This document shows positions 9,430-20,068 of a stretch of 64,000 bases of DNA, one piece after another. The translations under genes and the position numbers were made by a program. Source of the stretch: Perognathus longimembris pacificus. Its lineage: Eukaryota; Chordata; Mammalia; Rodentia; Heteromyidae. The first letter of the stretch is position 1. Each line of letters opens with the position of its first letter. Under the pieces are notes generated by a model, which had not been told where the DNA came from, ran no database searches, and saw only the letters and a list, made by a program, of their open reading frames with translations. The DNA lies in the NCBI RefSeq assembly GCF_023159225.1, contig NC_063181.1:12731606-12795605 (forward strand). Reading direction: 5' to 3'.

Positions 9430-10189
9430 CTATTTTGTTTATTCACTCAACAAATATTAGCATGCATCTTGTGAGTAATGTACACTGATGATTGCAATAA
9501 TAGCAGGGGAATCAGTGGCTTCTCATCTGGCAGAAAAGAGATACATTGAATAATCTCATCATTAAGAAAATTAAATCAATGATTTCATAAAATACAGTGA
9601 TTTATATAATGAATAGTTAGGCTTGCTTCATTTAGTAACTTCTTACTGACAGTGTGCTACCAGGTACTGTTCTAGGTGCAGGAGACTCAGCGGTGAACAG
9701 GAAATGATTCCTAACAATATGGAAGCATATTTGAATTGAAGATCATCAACAACATGCAGAATAAGTTGATTGCACCCTAAATTAGAAGATGAGTGCTATG
9801 GAGAAACGCAAAGCAGAGGAGGGAGTGAAGTGACCTGGAAGAGAGTCTGGTTTAATCTAGTGTGGTCGCAGAGCCCTTGCTGGGGGTGCATCCTAGGCAG
9901 AAAGCTTGATCTAAGAGAGGGGAAGAACCAGGTGACTATTGGAGAAATGGCCTTCTGGTTGTGGTCAAAGAACACAGAATGTGCAAAGGCCCCCTGGCAG
10001 GAGTTACCTGGTGCGTTCTACTGTGGTTGGGATGGAATGACTAGCAGTCTAAGAATCATGGGTGAGTGGTGGTGGGTCAGCTGTGGCTTTCGTGGGCCAC
10101 TGTGACATGCATTCAGACCGAGCCCGGGTACTAGGAAGGCTTGTGAGCAGGAATGTGAGTTATGGGAGGATTCTTCTGACCATTGTAAT
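9430..10189 (-). repeat. L2 LINE fragment (antisense), part 1
   Basis: In antisense L2 order: 'tattcactcaacaaatatta', 'ggtactgttctaggtgcag', 'gagtgctatggagaaacgc', 'gtgcaaaggccccctggcag', and the 'tgagcaggaatgtgag' segment. Very diverged and discontinuous, so individual boundaries are approximate. It resumes after the inserted IDL-Geo. Confidence 0.65.
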
Positions 10190-10204
10190 AAAAATATCGG
10201 AGAG

Positions 10205-10400
10205 GGGCTGGGGATATAGCCTAGCGGCAAGAGTGCCTGCCTCGGATACACGAGGCCCTAGGTTCGATTCCCCAGCACCACATATACAGAAAACGGCCAG
10301 AAGCGGCGCTGTGGCTCAAGTGGCAGAGTGCTAGCCTTGAGCGGGAAGAAGCCAGGGACAGTGCTCAGGCCCTGAGTCCAAGGCCCAGGACTGGCCAAAA
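10205..10400 (+). repeat. IDL-Geo SINE, full length, inside L2
   Basis: A near-consensus copy with intact A box and 'ggttcgattcc' B box. Exact TSD AAAAATATCGGAGAG at 10190-10204 and 10401-10415. Antisense L2 sequence continues on both sides, so this insertion interrupts an older element. Confidence 0.97.
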
Positions 10401-10415
10401 AAAAATATCGGAGAG

Positions 10416-10920
10416 GCCAAAGAGAGAAGCCAGGATAGCAACAGGCCAGGAGAAAGTTAACAAAAGCTGGGCCGATGCAGTAGAAGCACTGAGAAGTGGT
10501 AGAATTCAGGAGAGATGTTGAAGGTAGCGCCAACAGGATTTCCTGATGGACGGGACGGGACTCAGGAGATAAAGAGAGGAGTCCTGGACGGCTGCCAGAC
10601 ACTGGCCTGACCAGCTGCAGGGAGGGGAAAGTGGGAATTGAGGTGGAGAGGACAGAGTAGAGCAGATTTCTTTTTTTTTTTCTTTTTGGGAGGGGAAATT
10701 AAAAACCAGTAATCCAGTGTTACACAGGGTAAGCTTGAATGTCTGTTATCCACACAAGGAGAAACAGTTCATTTCCTTTGGAGTGAAGAAGAGAGGCCTA
10801 GATGGGAGGCAGACGTTTGGGAGTTGAGACTGTTTAGGTGGCACCGAGTGAATGATTCAGGGGGTACATGGAGAGGAACGGAAAGCGTTTGAAAAGAAAG
10901 AGATGGTTGGAGAAAGCTGG
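10416..10920 (-). repeat. L2 LINE fragment (antisense), part 2
   Basis: Continues antisense L2 coding-region words: 'gagaagtggtagaattcagg', 'ttgaaggtagcgccaacagg', 'atttcctgatgga' and 'gtttgggagttgag'. A T9 tract near 10670 interrupts it. The boundary towards the pyrimidine tract is uncertain. Confidence 0.55.
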
Positions 10921-10937
10921 ATGCAGAAGTCCAGGAA

Positions 10938-11117
10938 AAGTCTTTCTCTCTCCTTTTCTCTTCCTTCCCTCTATCCCTCCTTTTCTTTCTTACTGACCTC
11001 CTTCCCTCCTTTTATTTCTCTTTTCCTGCCTCCCTTCCTTCTTGGTTCCTCTCTCTTCCTCCCTCTCTTTCTTCCTTCCTCTCCTTTTCTTTCTTCCTTC
11101 CCTTCTCCCTCTCACTT
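10938..11117. repeat. Polypyrimidine (CTTT/CCTT) tract
   Basis: About 180 bp of almost pure C/T with irregular CTTCC, TTTCT and CCCTCC units. It lies next to the tail side of the following minus-strand dimer SINE, the arrangement expected for a tail-derived array. Confidence 0.85.
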
Positions 11118-11138
11118 TTGGAAACGAAGTGTAGTTAG

Positions 11139-11371
11139 GTTTTGCCAGTCATGGGGCTTGAACTCTGGGCCTGGACACCATCCCTGAGCTCTGCAGCTCA
11201 AGGCTAGTGCTGTAACCACTTGAGCCACAGCACCACTTCCGGTTTTCTGGTGGTTCATTGGAGATAAGAGTCTCATGGACTTTCCTGCCCAGGCTGGCTT
11301 TGAATTGTGATCCTCAGATCTCAGCCTATGGAGTAGCTAGGATGACAGGCCTGAGCCGCTGCTGCCCCGCT
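11139..11371 (-). repeat. B1-dID-like dimeric SINE
   Basis: Contains 'tggggcttgaactctgggcc', 'accacttgagccacagcacc', 'cattggagataagagtctca', 'ctggctttgaattgtgatcc' and 'gagtagctaggatgacaggc'. Confidence 0.92.
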
Positions 11372-12518
11372 TAGGTTTCCATAGTGGCTTCTGTGGCAAT
11401 TTGGAAACATAAGCTCCTCTCTTGTGTCTACCTCAGTAGGCCCGTGAGCTCTGTGAGCTTGGCTGACATCCACATTGTCAGTTAGGCTGTGGCCGCCGTG
11501 AGAGGCTGAGCTAGATTGTCCCTCCCCACTTTTGTCAGTCTGTTCAGTCTCGTACCTCGGTGGCTGTGTCCATCAGCCATGAGACCTGTTTTAATATCCG
11601 TATACTCCAGAAAGTTTGGCTTGCAAACCTCATTTATACAGCTTCACTGGACTTTTATGTTACTCTTTTCTACAAAAATGATTCACTGCTCTTCTGGGAT
11701 TAGTGTCAAGCCATGGGCAGGGTCCTGGGTATTTCTGGAAACAGCTGTGAGCCCCATGGTTCTGCGGTGGTTATGATCACTGCGGACTACACGGTTGTCT
11801 GTGCATTGCTAGTGTTTCTCTTTGTTTCAGAGGCGACCTCATGCTTGAGGTACACGTGGCTCACAGGAGCAACTGGGGTGTGTGTGTGTGTTGTGTGTGT
11901 GTGTGTGTGTGTGTGTTTCTGTACTGTTGTTCTCTTTAAAATTTTATTTTGCTGGAACATCTTTCTAAAGTGAAGGCAAAATATCAGCTTGTTTATTGAC
12001 GGTGAGATTAGAAATTCCCCCTAGATACTTATCAGTGAACTCAGAGTTTTCCAGACAGATTTCTAAGAAACAGCGCTGGGGCAAGGGGAACATTATTCGG
12101 TTCACATTTTTCTTCTAGGATTACATTTGCTTTTGTTTTTTTTTTTTGGAGGTGGGACACACATTGGGGTTCATCCAAATCACCGTGTACGTGTTCTTTC
12201 CCTGACCACAATCCCTCCAACACAAATCCAATTTAGACGCTTCCTATAGCTCCAGATGGTCAGAATGAATGTATCTAATTACCATTTCCCACTGGAATTA
12301 ATGCCAACTTAGAGCTTCTGCCTAAATGACATAGACTTTCTCCCTAGTAAACTTAGAGACTTGCGTCTTGCCAAATACTAAAATGAAATTAAAATGTTCA
12401 CAGCAATTAGAACTCTTCTACGATTCCTGTCTTTGTTTGGTTGATAGAATTCACAGAGGGAATCAGCTAAGATTCTTTTAATTTAAGCAGTTCAAAGTAG
12501 ATGCATTTGAGAATGATT
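11372..12518. other. Unique stretch with (GT)n array
   Basis: Holds an interrupted (GT)n run at about 11878-11917. The rest is unrecognised, with only short frames. Confidence 0.5.
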
Positions 12519-12591
12519 TTTATTATTATTATTAAGGTATTGTACAGAGGGGCTAACCCTTTCCTAAGTCAGGTAAATAGTACATTTCTAT
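12519..12591 (-). repeat. L1 3' end (antisense), part 1
   Basis: 'attgtacagaggggctaacc' and 'ctaagtcaggtaaatagtac' are antisense L1 3' UTR words also found at 14.4, 20.0, 21.1 and 35.1 kb. A dimer SINE interrupts the element. Confidence 0.75.
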
Positions 12592-12825
12592 CTTTTTGTG
12601 TTGGTCATGGGGCTTGAACTTGAGGCCTGGGTGCTGTCTCTGAGCTCTTTGGCTCAAGGCTAGTGCTCTACCACTTGAGCTACAGCTCCACTTCTGGTTT
12701 TCTGGTGGTTAATTGGAGATAAGAGTTTCATGGACTTTCCTGCCCAGGCTGGCTTTGAACTGCGATCCTCAGATCTCAGCCTTCTGAGTAGCTGGGATTA
12801 CAGGTATGAGCTACTGGTGCCTGGC
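12592..12825 (-). repeat. B1-dID-like dimeric SINE, inside L1 3' UTR
   Basis: A well preserved copy: 'tggggcttgaacttgaggcc', 'ctaccacttgagctacagct', 'gaactgcgatcctcagatct' and 'gtagctgggattacaggtat'. L1 3' UTR words stop before it and resume after it, so it is a nested insertion. Confidence 0.93.
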
Positions 12826-12890
12826 TTCCTCTTCTTTTTGGACAGTGTCACTCCTTTTACTTTCCTCCAGTTGGCAGGTGCATTTTAAGT
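12826..12890 (-). repeat. L1 3' end (antisense), part 2
   Basis: 'ttttggacagtgtcactcc' and 'actttcctccagttgg' continue the antisense L1 3' UTR and are parallel to 35110-35165. Confidence 0.65.
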
Positions 12891-13725
12891 GATAGAAGAC
12901 ATAGTCAGTTCTTCATGGTATTTATGATTGCTGAAGCTACTTCTTTTCAGTGTTTCCTGTTTTGAATCAAAGTCACCATGAGCACAGATCTTCTATAGCT
13001 AACGATTTTTCTCATGGTTATTTAGTCTGTGCTGTGTTTATTGAACTCTGTTAACTATTACTAGAGATTAAAAAAAATGACCAAGGATTTTCCTTCTACA
13101 CTCTAGGTTTTACAGTCCTGTAAGGAAGCAGATGTTTATAAAAGGTAACGTGATACTATCAGTCCTGCGTTATTAGGCATAAACAATTCCTTTATGGAAG
13201 AGATTAAGATCAGTAGTGGGAAAAAATATCTCTGTAACTTGAAAAGTGTTTTTTTTCTTCTTCAGTAATTACAAAGAATCCAAATAAATTATTTTATAAA
13301 ACCAGAGATAAAATGCCCCTAAGACAGGACGTCATATGTTTGTCTTTCAGGGGAAGCAAGGTTGGGGTGCAAAGTGTCCGGAGAGGTATCCGGGTGGCCT
13401 TTGAGCTGGGAGGTGGGGTGGGGGGTGGGGATTTCCATGGTGGAAAGCACAGCTCAGGGGAAAAGTCAGTGCAGGCGTGGAGCAGGGAGGGAGCGGGGTT
13501 GGATGTTTGGCTCCAGTCTCTGAGAGCAAGGGACTGGCATTGATGGGTGGGCGGTAGAAGTCTTCAGAACCACACGGGGGAGTTTGGGTTCACACTGTAG
13601 CTTAACATCTCCCTACAGCTGGTGTTCAACATATTGATCACAGGAGATATGCTGAGGATGAGAGCCATCTAATTCCAACTCCGTTCTGATATTCAAACAT
13701 TGATCCCTGGAAATTCTTACAATAG
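12891..13725. other. Unique stretch with G-rich patch
   Basis: A (GGGGTG)-like patch lies near 13408-13435. The remainder is unrecognised, with no coding evidence. Confidence 0.4.
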
Positions 13726-14194
13726 TCTCTCTCTCCCTTTCCTTCTTCCTTCGTTCCTTCCTTCCCTTCCTCCCTCCCTCCCTCCCTCCCTCCCTCCCTC
13801 CCTCCCTCCCTCCCTTCTTTCCTTCTTCCCTCCCTCCCTTCTTCCCTCCCTCCCTCCCTCCCTCCCTCCCTCCCTCCCTCCCTTCCTCCCTCCCTCCCTC
13901 CCTCCCTTCCTCCCTCCCTCCCTCCCTTCTTCCCTCCCTCCCTTCTTCCCTCCCTCCCTCCCTCCCTTCTTCCCTCCCTCCCTCCCTCCCTCCCTCCTTC
14001 CCTTCCTCCCTCCCTCCCTCCCTCCCTCCCTTCCTTCTTTCCTTCTTCCCTGCCTCCCTTCTTCCCTCCCTCCCTCCCTCCCTCCCTCCCTCCCTCCCTC
14101 CCTCCCTCCCTCCCTCCCTTCCTCCCTCCCTCCCTCCCTTCCTCCGTCCCTCCCTCCCTTCCTCCCTCCCTCCCTTCTTCTTTCCTTCCTTCTT
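13726..14194. repeat. Long (CCCT/CCTT)n polypyrimidine tract
   Basis: Roughly 470 bp of near-pure pyrimidine, mostly CCCT units with interspersed CTTCC blocks and only a few G. Several overlapping open frames of about 200 codons, on both strands, are artefacts encoding LPPS or REGG repeats. The tract abuts the tail side of the dimer SINE at 14195. Mirror symmetry makes triplex (H-DNA) formation plausible. Confidence 0.97.
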
Positions 14195-14388
14195 TTGTTT
14201 TCTGATCCTGGGCACTGTACCTTAGCTTTTTCACTCAAGGCTGTGACTCTACCAGTTGAGCTACAGCTCTCCTTCTGGATGTTTGGTGGTTAATTGGAGA
14301 TAAGAGTCTCACAGACTTTCCTGCCCTTGTTGGTTTTGAACCTTGATCTTCACACCTCAGCCTCCTGCATAGGATTACATATGTGAGA
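14195..14388 (-). repeat. B1-dID-like dimeric SINE
   Basis: Contains 'ctctaccagttgagctacag', 'taattggagataagagtctc', 'tggttttgaaccttgatctt' and 'cagcctcctgcataggatta'. Its tail side passes directly into the polypyrimidine array. Confidence 0.88.
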
Positions 14389-14394
14389 TTTTTT

Positions 14395-14545
14395 AAAATT
14401 TAAGTTTTACTGTAAAGGTGATATACAGAGGGGTTAGTTACATAAGTCAGGTAATGAGTATGTTTCTATTTGAACAGTGCTATTCCCTCCCTCATTTTCT
14501 TCCACGTTTTCCCCTCCTGACCCCCTAGATGTGTTTTTGAGTCAC
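14395..14545 (-). repeat. L1 3' end (antisense)
   Basis: 'gatatacagaggggttagtt', 'taagtcaggtaatgagtatg' and 'ttgaacagtgctattccctc' match the antisense L1 3' UTR seen at 35.1 kb. Confidence 0.75.
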
Positions 14546-14609
14546 AGTATTCTTTAAACATAGACACATGGAAGGAAGTGCCTTGGTTCTACACAGGACT
14601 AGTAGCTAC

Positions 14610-14780
14610 ACACCATAAGTACAAGCTAGACACCGTTTTATGTATTAGCTCATTTAACCTTAGGACCCTTTGTACTGCGCTTCTGTTGCCATCCTCACTT
14701 GTATAAGTGGAAGTTGAGGTGCCAGGAGATTAAGACGTACATCCAGGGTTACAAATGTATACAGCAGGCCCTCCTCCCCA
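14610..14780 (-). repeat. MIR SINE (antisense)
   Basis: 'gctagacaccgttttatgta', 'ttagctcatttaaccttagg' and 'gaagttgaggtgccaggag' follow the antisense MIR consensus through its core. Old and diverged. Confidence 0.7.
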
Positions 14781-15850
14781 TATCGAAAAGAAACGCTAGA
14801 AAACATTTCCTAAGTTTTAAATTGGCTGCCATTGTAAGTGGTGTGATGAGGTCTTGCACCAGGAAGATGACTACAGAGATGCGGGTAGTGAACTCAAGCA
14901 GTGTGACCACAGGCTCCATGACAGGCAGAGCAAGGGAATCAGAGGGACAAGATCGTGGGGAGGCTGAGGGAAGGCCCTGCTGATGGCTACGGAAGAACCT
15001 TGAAGAAACAAAGGTTGAAGCCATTTAGGGAAACCATTTCCTTGCTTCCCTGAGAAGAAGTTCAAGTACATAGAGATCTTGAAAGTACAATAGAAAGCAT
15101 CCCCTTGTATCCTGCGCCTGGATTTGATGTGAACAGTCTGCTGTATTTATACACTTATTTCTCACTCCTTAAGTTTTAGATATTATCCCCTCAGTGCCAA
15201 ACACTTCATCATCTGACTCTGGAAGTGAGGACATCCTACCAGGTTCTGTGGAGGTGTACGTGAGACACAGCGAGTGTCTAGACTGTGGAAATAGCCACGT
15301 GGAGGGGGGGTGGGGATGACAGAAAGAGTGGATTATTTTTCACTTGGACATTATTTTCAGAAGGTGCTTGATGTGTGAGGGTTTTCCTTCTATTTCCATT
15401 AGTGTTTGAGACATTTTGTTTCATCTTAGGCTGAACTCTGAGGAGGCAAGCTAATTTTATCATGGGTTTAAGCAAGACATAACTTGAATGGTAAAGTCAG
15501 TGACAGAAAGCAATCTACCTACTCTACAGCAATGTCTGATAAATGTCACTGATTTATATTCCATCATAATATATTACAGTATTGATGCCTTTCTCTATTG
15601 ATAAGAGTAATGTATGCTTTAAAATTACTGGACACACACACAGTTCTGAAGTTTATTGTAGACATCCATTTGTGGTAGAAAGAAATGATATCTCATAGTT
15701 AATTTTCGGTGTTTAGAAATCTCGACCTGAATCATCACCTTATCTTGAATTTTGCTGCTTGACAGCTTGGTGGTATTCGTTCAGCTCAAACTAGACATTT
15801 GAACACATCTAGTGTTCTTTGTCCACCAAAATGAATTTGAAGTTGCTTAG
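14781..15850. other. AT-rich unique stretch
   Basis: No repeat family or gene recognised. Confidence 0.4.
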
Positions 15851-16084
15851 AGGAATGGTCAATTCCAGGTCTGGATGGAAGAGTCTATGGTTAAACAGGA
15901 GTATCTTAACTATAAATCAAGAAACCCCTTAAATAATGATAGAAACATGTCAGTGGAGGAGTTGACTGGAAAAGGATCTTATGAATCAAATCTGCTATGG
16001 GTTAACCTTCTGAACGCTTATGATGATAATGAAACAGAAAGTTATGTAGAAATACCTTGCTCTCATAGTGATACAACCGAGTGA
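15851..16084 (+). CDS. Unrecognised small open frame, doubtful
   Basis: The frame is open from just after a TAG at 15848 to TGA at 16082-16084. The first ATG is at 15875 (69 residues) and it follows an AG ('aattccag') that could be a weak splice acceptor. The peptide is acidic and rich in N, E, S and D (segments NLLWVNLLNAYDD and ETESYVEIP), with no signal peptide, membrane segment or family motif that I know. It lies outside recognised repeats. It could be an exon, a pseudogene remnant or chance. Confidence 0.2.
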   Translation, partial: RNGQFQVWMEESMVKQEYLNYKSRNPLNNDRNMSVEELTGKGSYESNLLWVNLLNAYDDNETESYVEIPCSHSDTTE

Positions 16085-16206
16085 GGAGAGGAAGACAAAA
16101 AGGAGAGCTTAAGCTTTTATTCGAAGTGACAGTGTGTCCCTGAATATTGATATGGTGTCAGGAGTTTGGGTAAGGGCCAATTGTGTTGAAGCTGTTAGGT
16201 TCAGGT

Positions 16207-16252
16207 TTTTATTAGCCAGTAGGGTGGGGTTTTATTATCCACTAGGGTGGGG
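16207..16252. repeat. 23 bp tandem duplication
   Basis: Units at 16207-16229 and 16230-16252 differ at two positions. Each is TTTTATTA, then six to seven bases, then TAGGGTGGGG. Confidence 0.9.
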
Positions 16253-16799
16253 TTATTAGGTGTCAAGAAACTGAGACCCGCCTCTTGTGAAATCATAACT
16301 TGGACCATTGTGTAAGTTGGGAACAATCTGTGTTTATTTCTTTTATTTTATTCTCCTCTTAATACAGTATTCTTTTCTCTGACTTAAAAAGGCTCAGCTT
16401 TTCTGAGTTTTGCCTATTCTTTCTTTTTTCAAATGAAGAAGATTCAATTCATTATAAATGATTTTCCTGATGAAGTAATAGAGTCAGTCACCTTAAGCAA
16501 ATTTAAGCTTCATGAGGGGTACTGGGAATTTTGCTATTTTTCTAACAGATCTAATTAGTTTAGAAATTTTCCTCTATGTGTAGACTTAAATGTTGTGATA
16601 TGTAACAATTAGCTATTATTTGGCTCAATATATTCAAAGCTTCAGGTTCATTTTCCTTATGGTTTCAAATATTTTTTATTTAGTAATTTTCAATTAAATT
16701 AAATAGCAGCTTATCATTTTGTTGTTTAAAAGATAGGATTTTTTTTAAATGTGAAGCAGAATCCCAGCTGAAAAATTTGAAAAGAATGATAGAATTAGA
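16253..16799. other. AT-rich unique stretch
   Basis: Nothing recognisable. Confidence 0.4.
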
Positions 16800-17037
16800 A
16801 TTTTTTTTCAGTACAGGTACTTGGGCTTGAACTCAGGGCCTGGGCATTGCCCATGAACATTTTTTCCCCCAAGACTGGTACTCTACCACTTGAACTACAG
16901 CTACACTTGCAGTTTTTGGGTGGTTAATTGGAGATAAGAGTCTCTCAGATTTCCTGGGCTGGCTTTGAACTTCAGTCCTTAAATCTCAGCCTCCTGAGTA
17001 GCTGGATTTACAGGTGTGAGCCACCAGCCCCTGGGTC
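16800..17037 (-). repeat. B1-dID-like dimeric SINE
   Basis: Contains 'gggcttgaactcagggcctg', 'actctaccacttgaactaca', 'aattggagataagagtctct', 'cagcctcctgagtagctgga' and 'tttacaggtgtgagccacca'. Confidence 0.93.
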
Positions 17038-17077
17038 TAATATACTTCTGACTGACTCATAGAAAGAAATTTGTATA

Positions 17078-17285
17078 GCTGGGAATATGGCCTAGTGGCA
17101 AGAGTGCTTGCCCAATAGACACGAAGCCCTAGGTTCGATTCCTCAGCACCATGTATGTAGAGAAAGCCAGAAGTGGCGCTGTGGCTCAAGTTGGCCGAGT
17201 GCTAGCTTTGAGCAAAAAGAAGCCAGGGACAGTGCTCAGGCCCTGAGTCCAAGCCCCAGGACTGGCAACAAACAAACAAACAAAG
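17078..17285 (+). repeat. IDL-Geo SINE, diverged
   Basis: The same two arms as the other copies, but with several substitutions ('gctgggaatatggcctagtg', 'caccatgtatgtag') and a (CAAA)n tail. TSD GAAATTTGTATA (17066-17077) versus GAAATATGTATA (17286-17297). The divergence suggests an older subfamily. Confidence 0.93.
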
Positions 17286-17304
17286 GAAATATGTATAAAT
17301 TCCT

Positions 17305-17650
17305 GTCTTAGTCCACTTGGATTGCTTTAACAAAATGCCATAGACTGGGAAGCTTATGTTAGAAGCAACAGGAACTTATTCTCACAATGCTAGCACCTGG
17401 CAAATCCAAGATCCAGGTGTTAATAGATTCTGCGTCTGGTGAGGGCATGCGGTCTACATCACACCCTGCACCTTCTGGCTGTGAACTCATGATATGGGGG
17501 CTCTCTTCATCTTCTTTTCTAAGGCCACCAGTGCCATTCAAGAGGGCTCCACTTCTGTGACCAAAGCCCTCCCTCCTGACACCATTTCCTTGGAGGTCAG
17601 TGTTGCCATGTAAGCAATTTTGGTGGGGTGCAGACATTCAGAATGCATCA
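17305..17650 (-). repeat. MaLR-type LTR (antisense)
   Basis: 'gtcttagtccacttggattg', 'acaaaatgccatagactggg', 'tctgcgtctggtgagggc' and the closing 'acattcagaatgcatca' follow, in antisense, the order of MLT1/MST-like LTRs. This is an ERVL-MaLR solo LTR remnant. No internal viral genes are present. Confidence 0.7.
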
Positions 17651-17685
17651 GGGCCTCTGCAGAGAGATAAATAAAGTAGGTGCCT

Positions 17686-17748
17686 GTGTGTATGCATGTG
17701 TGTATGTATGTGTATGTGCACGCATGTGCGTGTGCATGTGCGTGTTTT
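17686..17748. repeat. Alternating TG/CA-rich tract
   Basis: Degenerate tract of TGTGTATGTATG and GCACGCATGTGCGTGTGC words. Alternating purine-pyrimidine DNA favours the Z conformation. Confidence 0.8.
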
Positions 17749-17879
17749 CCCTTATATGTAAAAGCTAGATTTAGCTTATAAACTTGCAAGTTATTATGTT
17801 GGGTGGTATGCAAATAGGTACAAATGTATGCGCTAAAATACGGTAGATTCAAGAGAGATCTCAACTAGTGTACTTCCTT

Positions 17880-18190
17880 AGAAAACCAAAGTGAAAGTTC
17901 AGCAAAATAAAACACCAGGAATTGGCACCAGAAAGCGGGTACATGAAGGGATGGGGTGGGATCAAGGGAGAAGGGTAGATGAACAGAGAGGAGAAGGGGA
18001 GAATGTGTCAAGAATCCAATGTATTTCCTATGGAGTTAAGAAGAGTGCGGGGAGGGGTGGGTAGGGGAGGGGCAGCAGAATGCTGAAAGGGATGGTGGGG
18101 ATCAACATGTACTGTATCATAAACTGCTTTGTTAAATGGCAGCTTCTTTGTATAGTCATTTAAAGATCATAATAAAAATGAAGAAAGACA
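17880..18190 (+). repeat. Unnamed L1-like 3' end
   Basis: A purine/G-rich middle, then 'gaatgctgaaagggatggtg', 'gatcaacatgtactg', 'atcataaactgctttg', and 'cataataaaaatgaag' with an A-rich end. The last 130 bp parallel 7.4-7.5 kb. This structure fits a LINE 3' UTR, but it differs from the 51 kb L1 family. Confidence 0.5.
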
Positions 18191-18845
18191 AACACAAAAC
18201 CAGGGGGAGAGGGAAGTGTTACTCATGCAGACTGTATGGTTCCTTAGATTGTGTATGCATTTGAAAGTTTTAAAAATAATGACAGAAATCCCTCTGTAGC
18301 AACCGTTGCGAGGGAGGCGGTCCCAGCCCTCAGGCAAGTCTCCTGCCGCCCTCTCCTCCCATGATCATTCCGTGAGGTCAAAGTTCCGCCTGGACTCCTT
18401 AGGTAGAATTATGTCTGTCATGTGGAGTTCCATCCCGAGGACTTGGCCTCCTTGCTTCTCAGATGGTGATCAGTCAGAAAGCTGCAGCCACCGTGAGTTT
18501 ATAGGACACGTTTTCTTTCTGGCTCATCATCTCAGATTCTTATGCAAAGTGACAGCAAGGGACCTAAGGAAGATCTTGGTTCTTGGTCTTCTCTGCAGCT
18601 GCACGAGTGGGCTGCAGAGGGCCCGTGGAGAAATGCAGTAAATACAGAGTGCATTGCAAGAGCTCAGAGGAAGGCTAGCGATAGCTGTGCAATGAATAGG
18701 AGAGAAATACCAGGAGACTTTTTACATGCATGCCTGTGAAAGCCATTATGTCCCAGCATTTTAAAAAGTTTTGTCTGCCTCCTTTGCCTGACAGAGTTCA
18801 TAGTCATGCATTCTGAACTACTTGAAAAGGATGTCCTTGTGTGCC

Positions 18846-18848
<3 letters not shown>
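18191..18848. other. Unique, locally GC-richer stretch
   Basis: An open frame of 111 codons (18306-18641, +) is serine/arginine-rich with no known domain. Not supported as a gene. Confidence 0.4.

Positions 18849-18898
<50 letters not shown>
18849..18898. repeat. (CA)n microsatellite
   Basis: An uninterrupted CA run of 50 bp. Confidence 0.97.
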
Positions 18899-18899
<1 letters not shown>

Positions 18900-19088
18900 G
18901 TAGGGGAGACAGAAAAGAAAGAAGTTTTTTTTTTCCTCTCATCAGTTTTACTTCTTCATCTATAAGAACTAGAGCTACAACTGTAGAGTTGTCATATGCC
19001 TTTTGAAAAGCCAACTGGTTGGTAAGTAATAGAATTGTATTAAACTGTTATTTGAGGGAGGATGAGGATGTATACCAATGAAATTCTT

Positions 19089-19288
19089 TTTTTTTTGCCA
19101 GTCCTGGGCCTTGGACTCAGGGCCTGAGCACTGTCCCTGGCTTCTCTTTGCTCAAGGCTAGCACTCTGCCACTTGAGCTACAGCGCCACTTCTGGCCGTT
19201 TTCTGTATATGTGGTGCTGGGGAATCGAACCCAGGGCCTCATGTATACAAGGCAAGCTCTCTTGCCACTAGGCCATATCCCCAGCCCC
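19089..19288 (-). repeat. IDL-Geo SINE, 13 bp TSD
   Basis: The standard reverse-complement order runs from poly-T to 'tatccccagcc'. Exact TSD CAATGAAATTCTT at 19076-19088 and 19289-19301. Confidence 0.97.
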
Positions 19289-19339
19289 CAATGAAATTCT
19301 TGAATGAATGGATTTTTAAGTTAGTGTTCTCAGTTATTA

Positions 19340-19855
19340 GTTGGATAAAACAATGGATTTCATACTTGTCTATTATGCACTTTGGCCTTCTTCCCCCTCT
19401 CCCTTCATTGCCTTCTTGCATCCTCTCCATCCTCCTGGTGGCTCCCTAAGAGTTTCCCTTCTGATTTCATGTCTTTTTTCTTTTTTAAAATTAAATCTAG
19501 AATCCCCATGTGAAAGAAATGATTTGATATATTTCTTTCTGAGTCTGGCCTATTTCACTTAACATCAGGATATCCATTTCCATCAATTTTCCTTTAAATA
19601 ATATAATTTTGTTTTTTTTATGGTTGATTAACAATCCATTGTTTATATGTGCCACAGTTTCTTTATCCATTCAGCTGCTGATGGTTCCCCGGGCTGAGCT
19701 CATCACCGGCCATTGTGAATAGTGCCACAGTGAGGACCAGTGTGCAGGTGTCTTCATTGTATGCTGACTTTGATTCCTTCAGCTAGCTACCCAGGAGTGG
19801 AATAGGAAGATCACATTGTAATTCCGGCTGAACTGAAATTTTATAATAAGTAATA
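19340..19855 (-). repeat. Ancient L1 fragment (antisense, ORF2 end and 3' UTR)
   Basis: Antisense L1 ORF2 words: 'tatttcacttaacatcagga', 'tttctttatccattcagctg', 'ggccattgtgaatagtgcca' and 'acccaggagtggaatagg'. The preceding pyrimidine-rich part corresponds to the 3' UTR. Many indels, so it is old. Confidence 0.75.
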
Positions 19856-19964
19856 CATATGAAGATACATAATAATGGATGACTATGAATCAAATACCTG
19901 CTCTGTGCTTCCATTTAATACAATAGCCTAACATTATTGTCTCTCTCTTTATATATATATTTTT

Positions 19965-20068
19965 TTTATTATCAAATTGAATTACAGAGAGGTTAGTTTC
20001 ATACATTAGGCATTGGATACATTTCTTGTACTGTTTGTTACCTCCTCCCTCATTCCTTGTCTCTCTTT
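19965..20068 (-). repeat. L1 3' terminus (antisense)
   Basis: 'ttattatcaaattgaattac', 'agagaggttagtttcataca', 'ggcattggatacatttcttg' and 'tactgtttgttacctcctcc' are the reverse complement of the 3' end of the L1 at 51.5 kb. Confidence 0.85.

Noticed and set aside
13613..14293. Six-frame open frames of 170-200 codons on both strands
   Set aside because: They translate the CCCT polypyrimidine tract into LPPS or REGG repeats. Length comes only from low complexity.
19860..19950. MIR antisense fragment
   Set aside because: A few MIR-like words but no consistent order.
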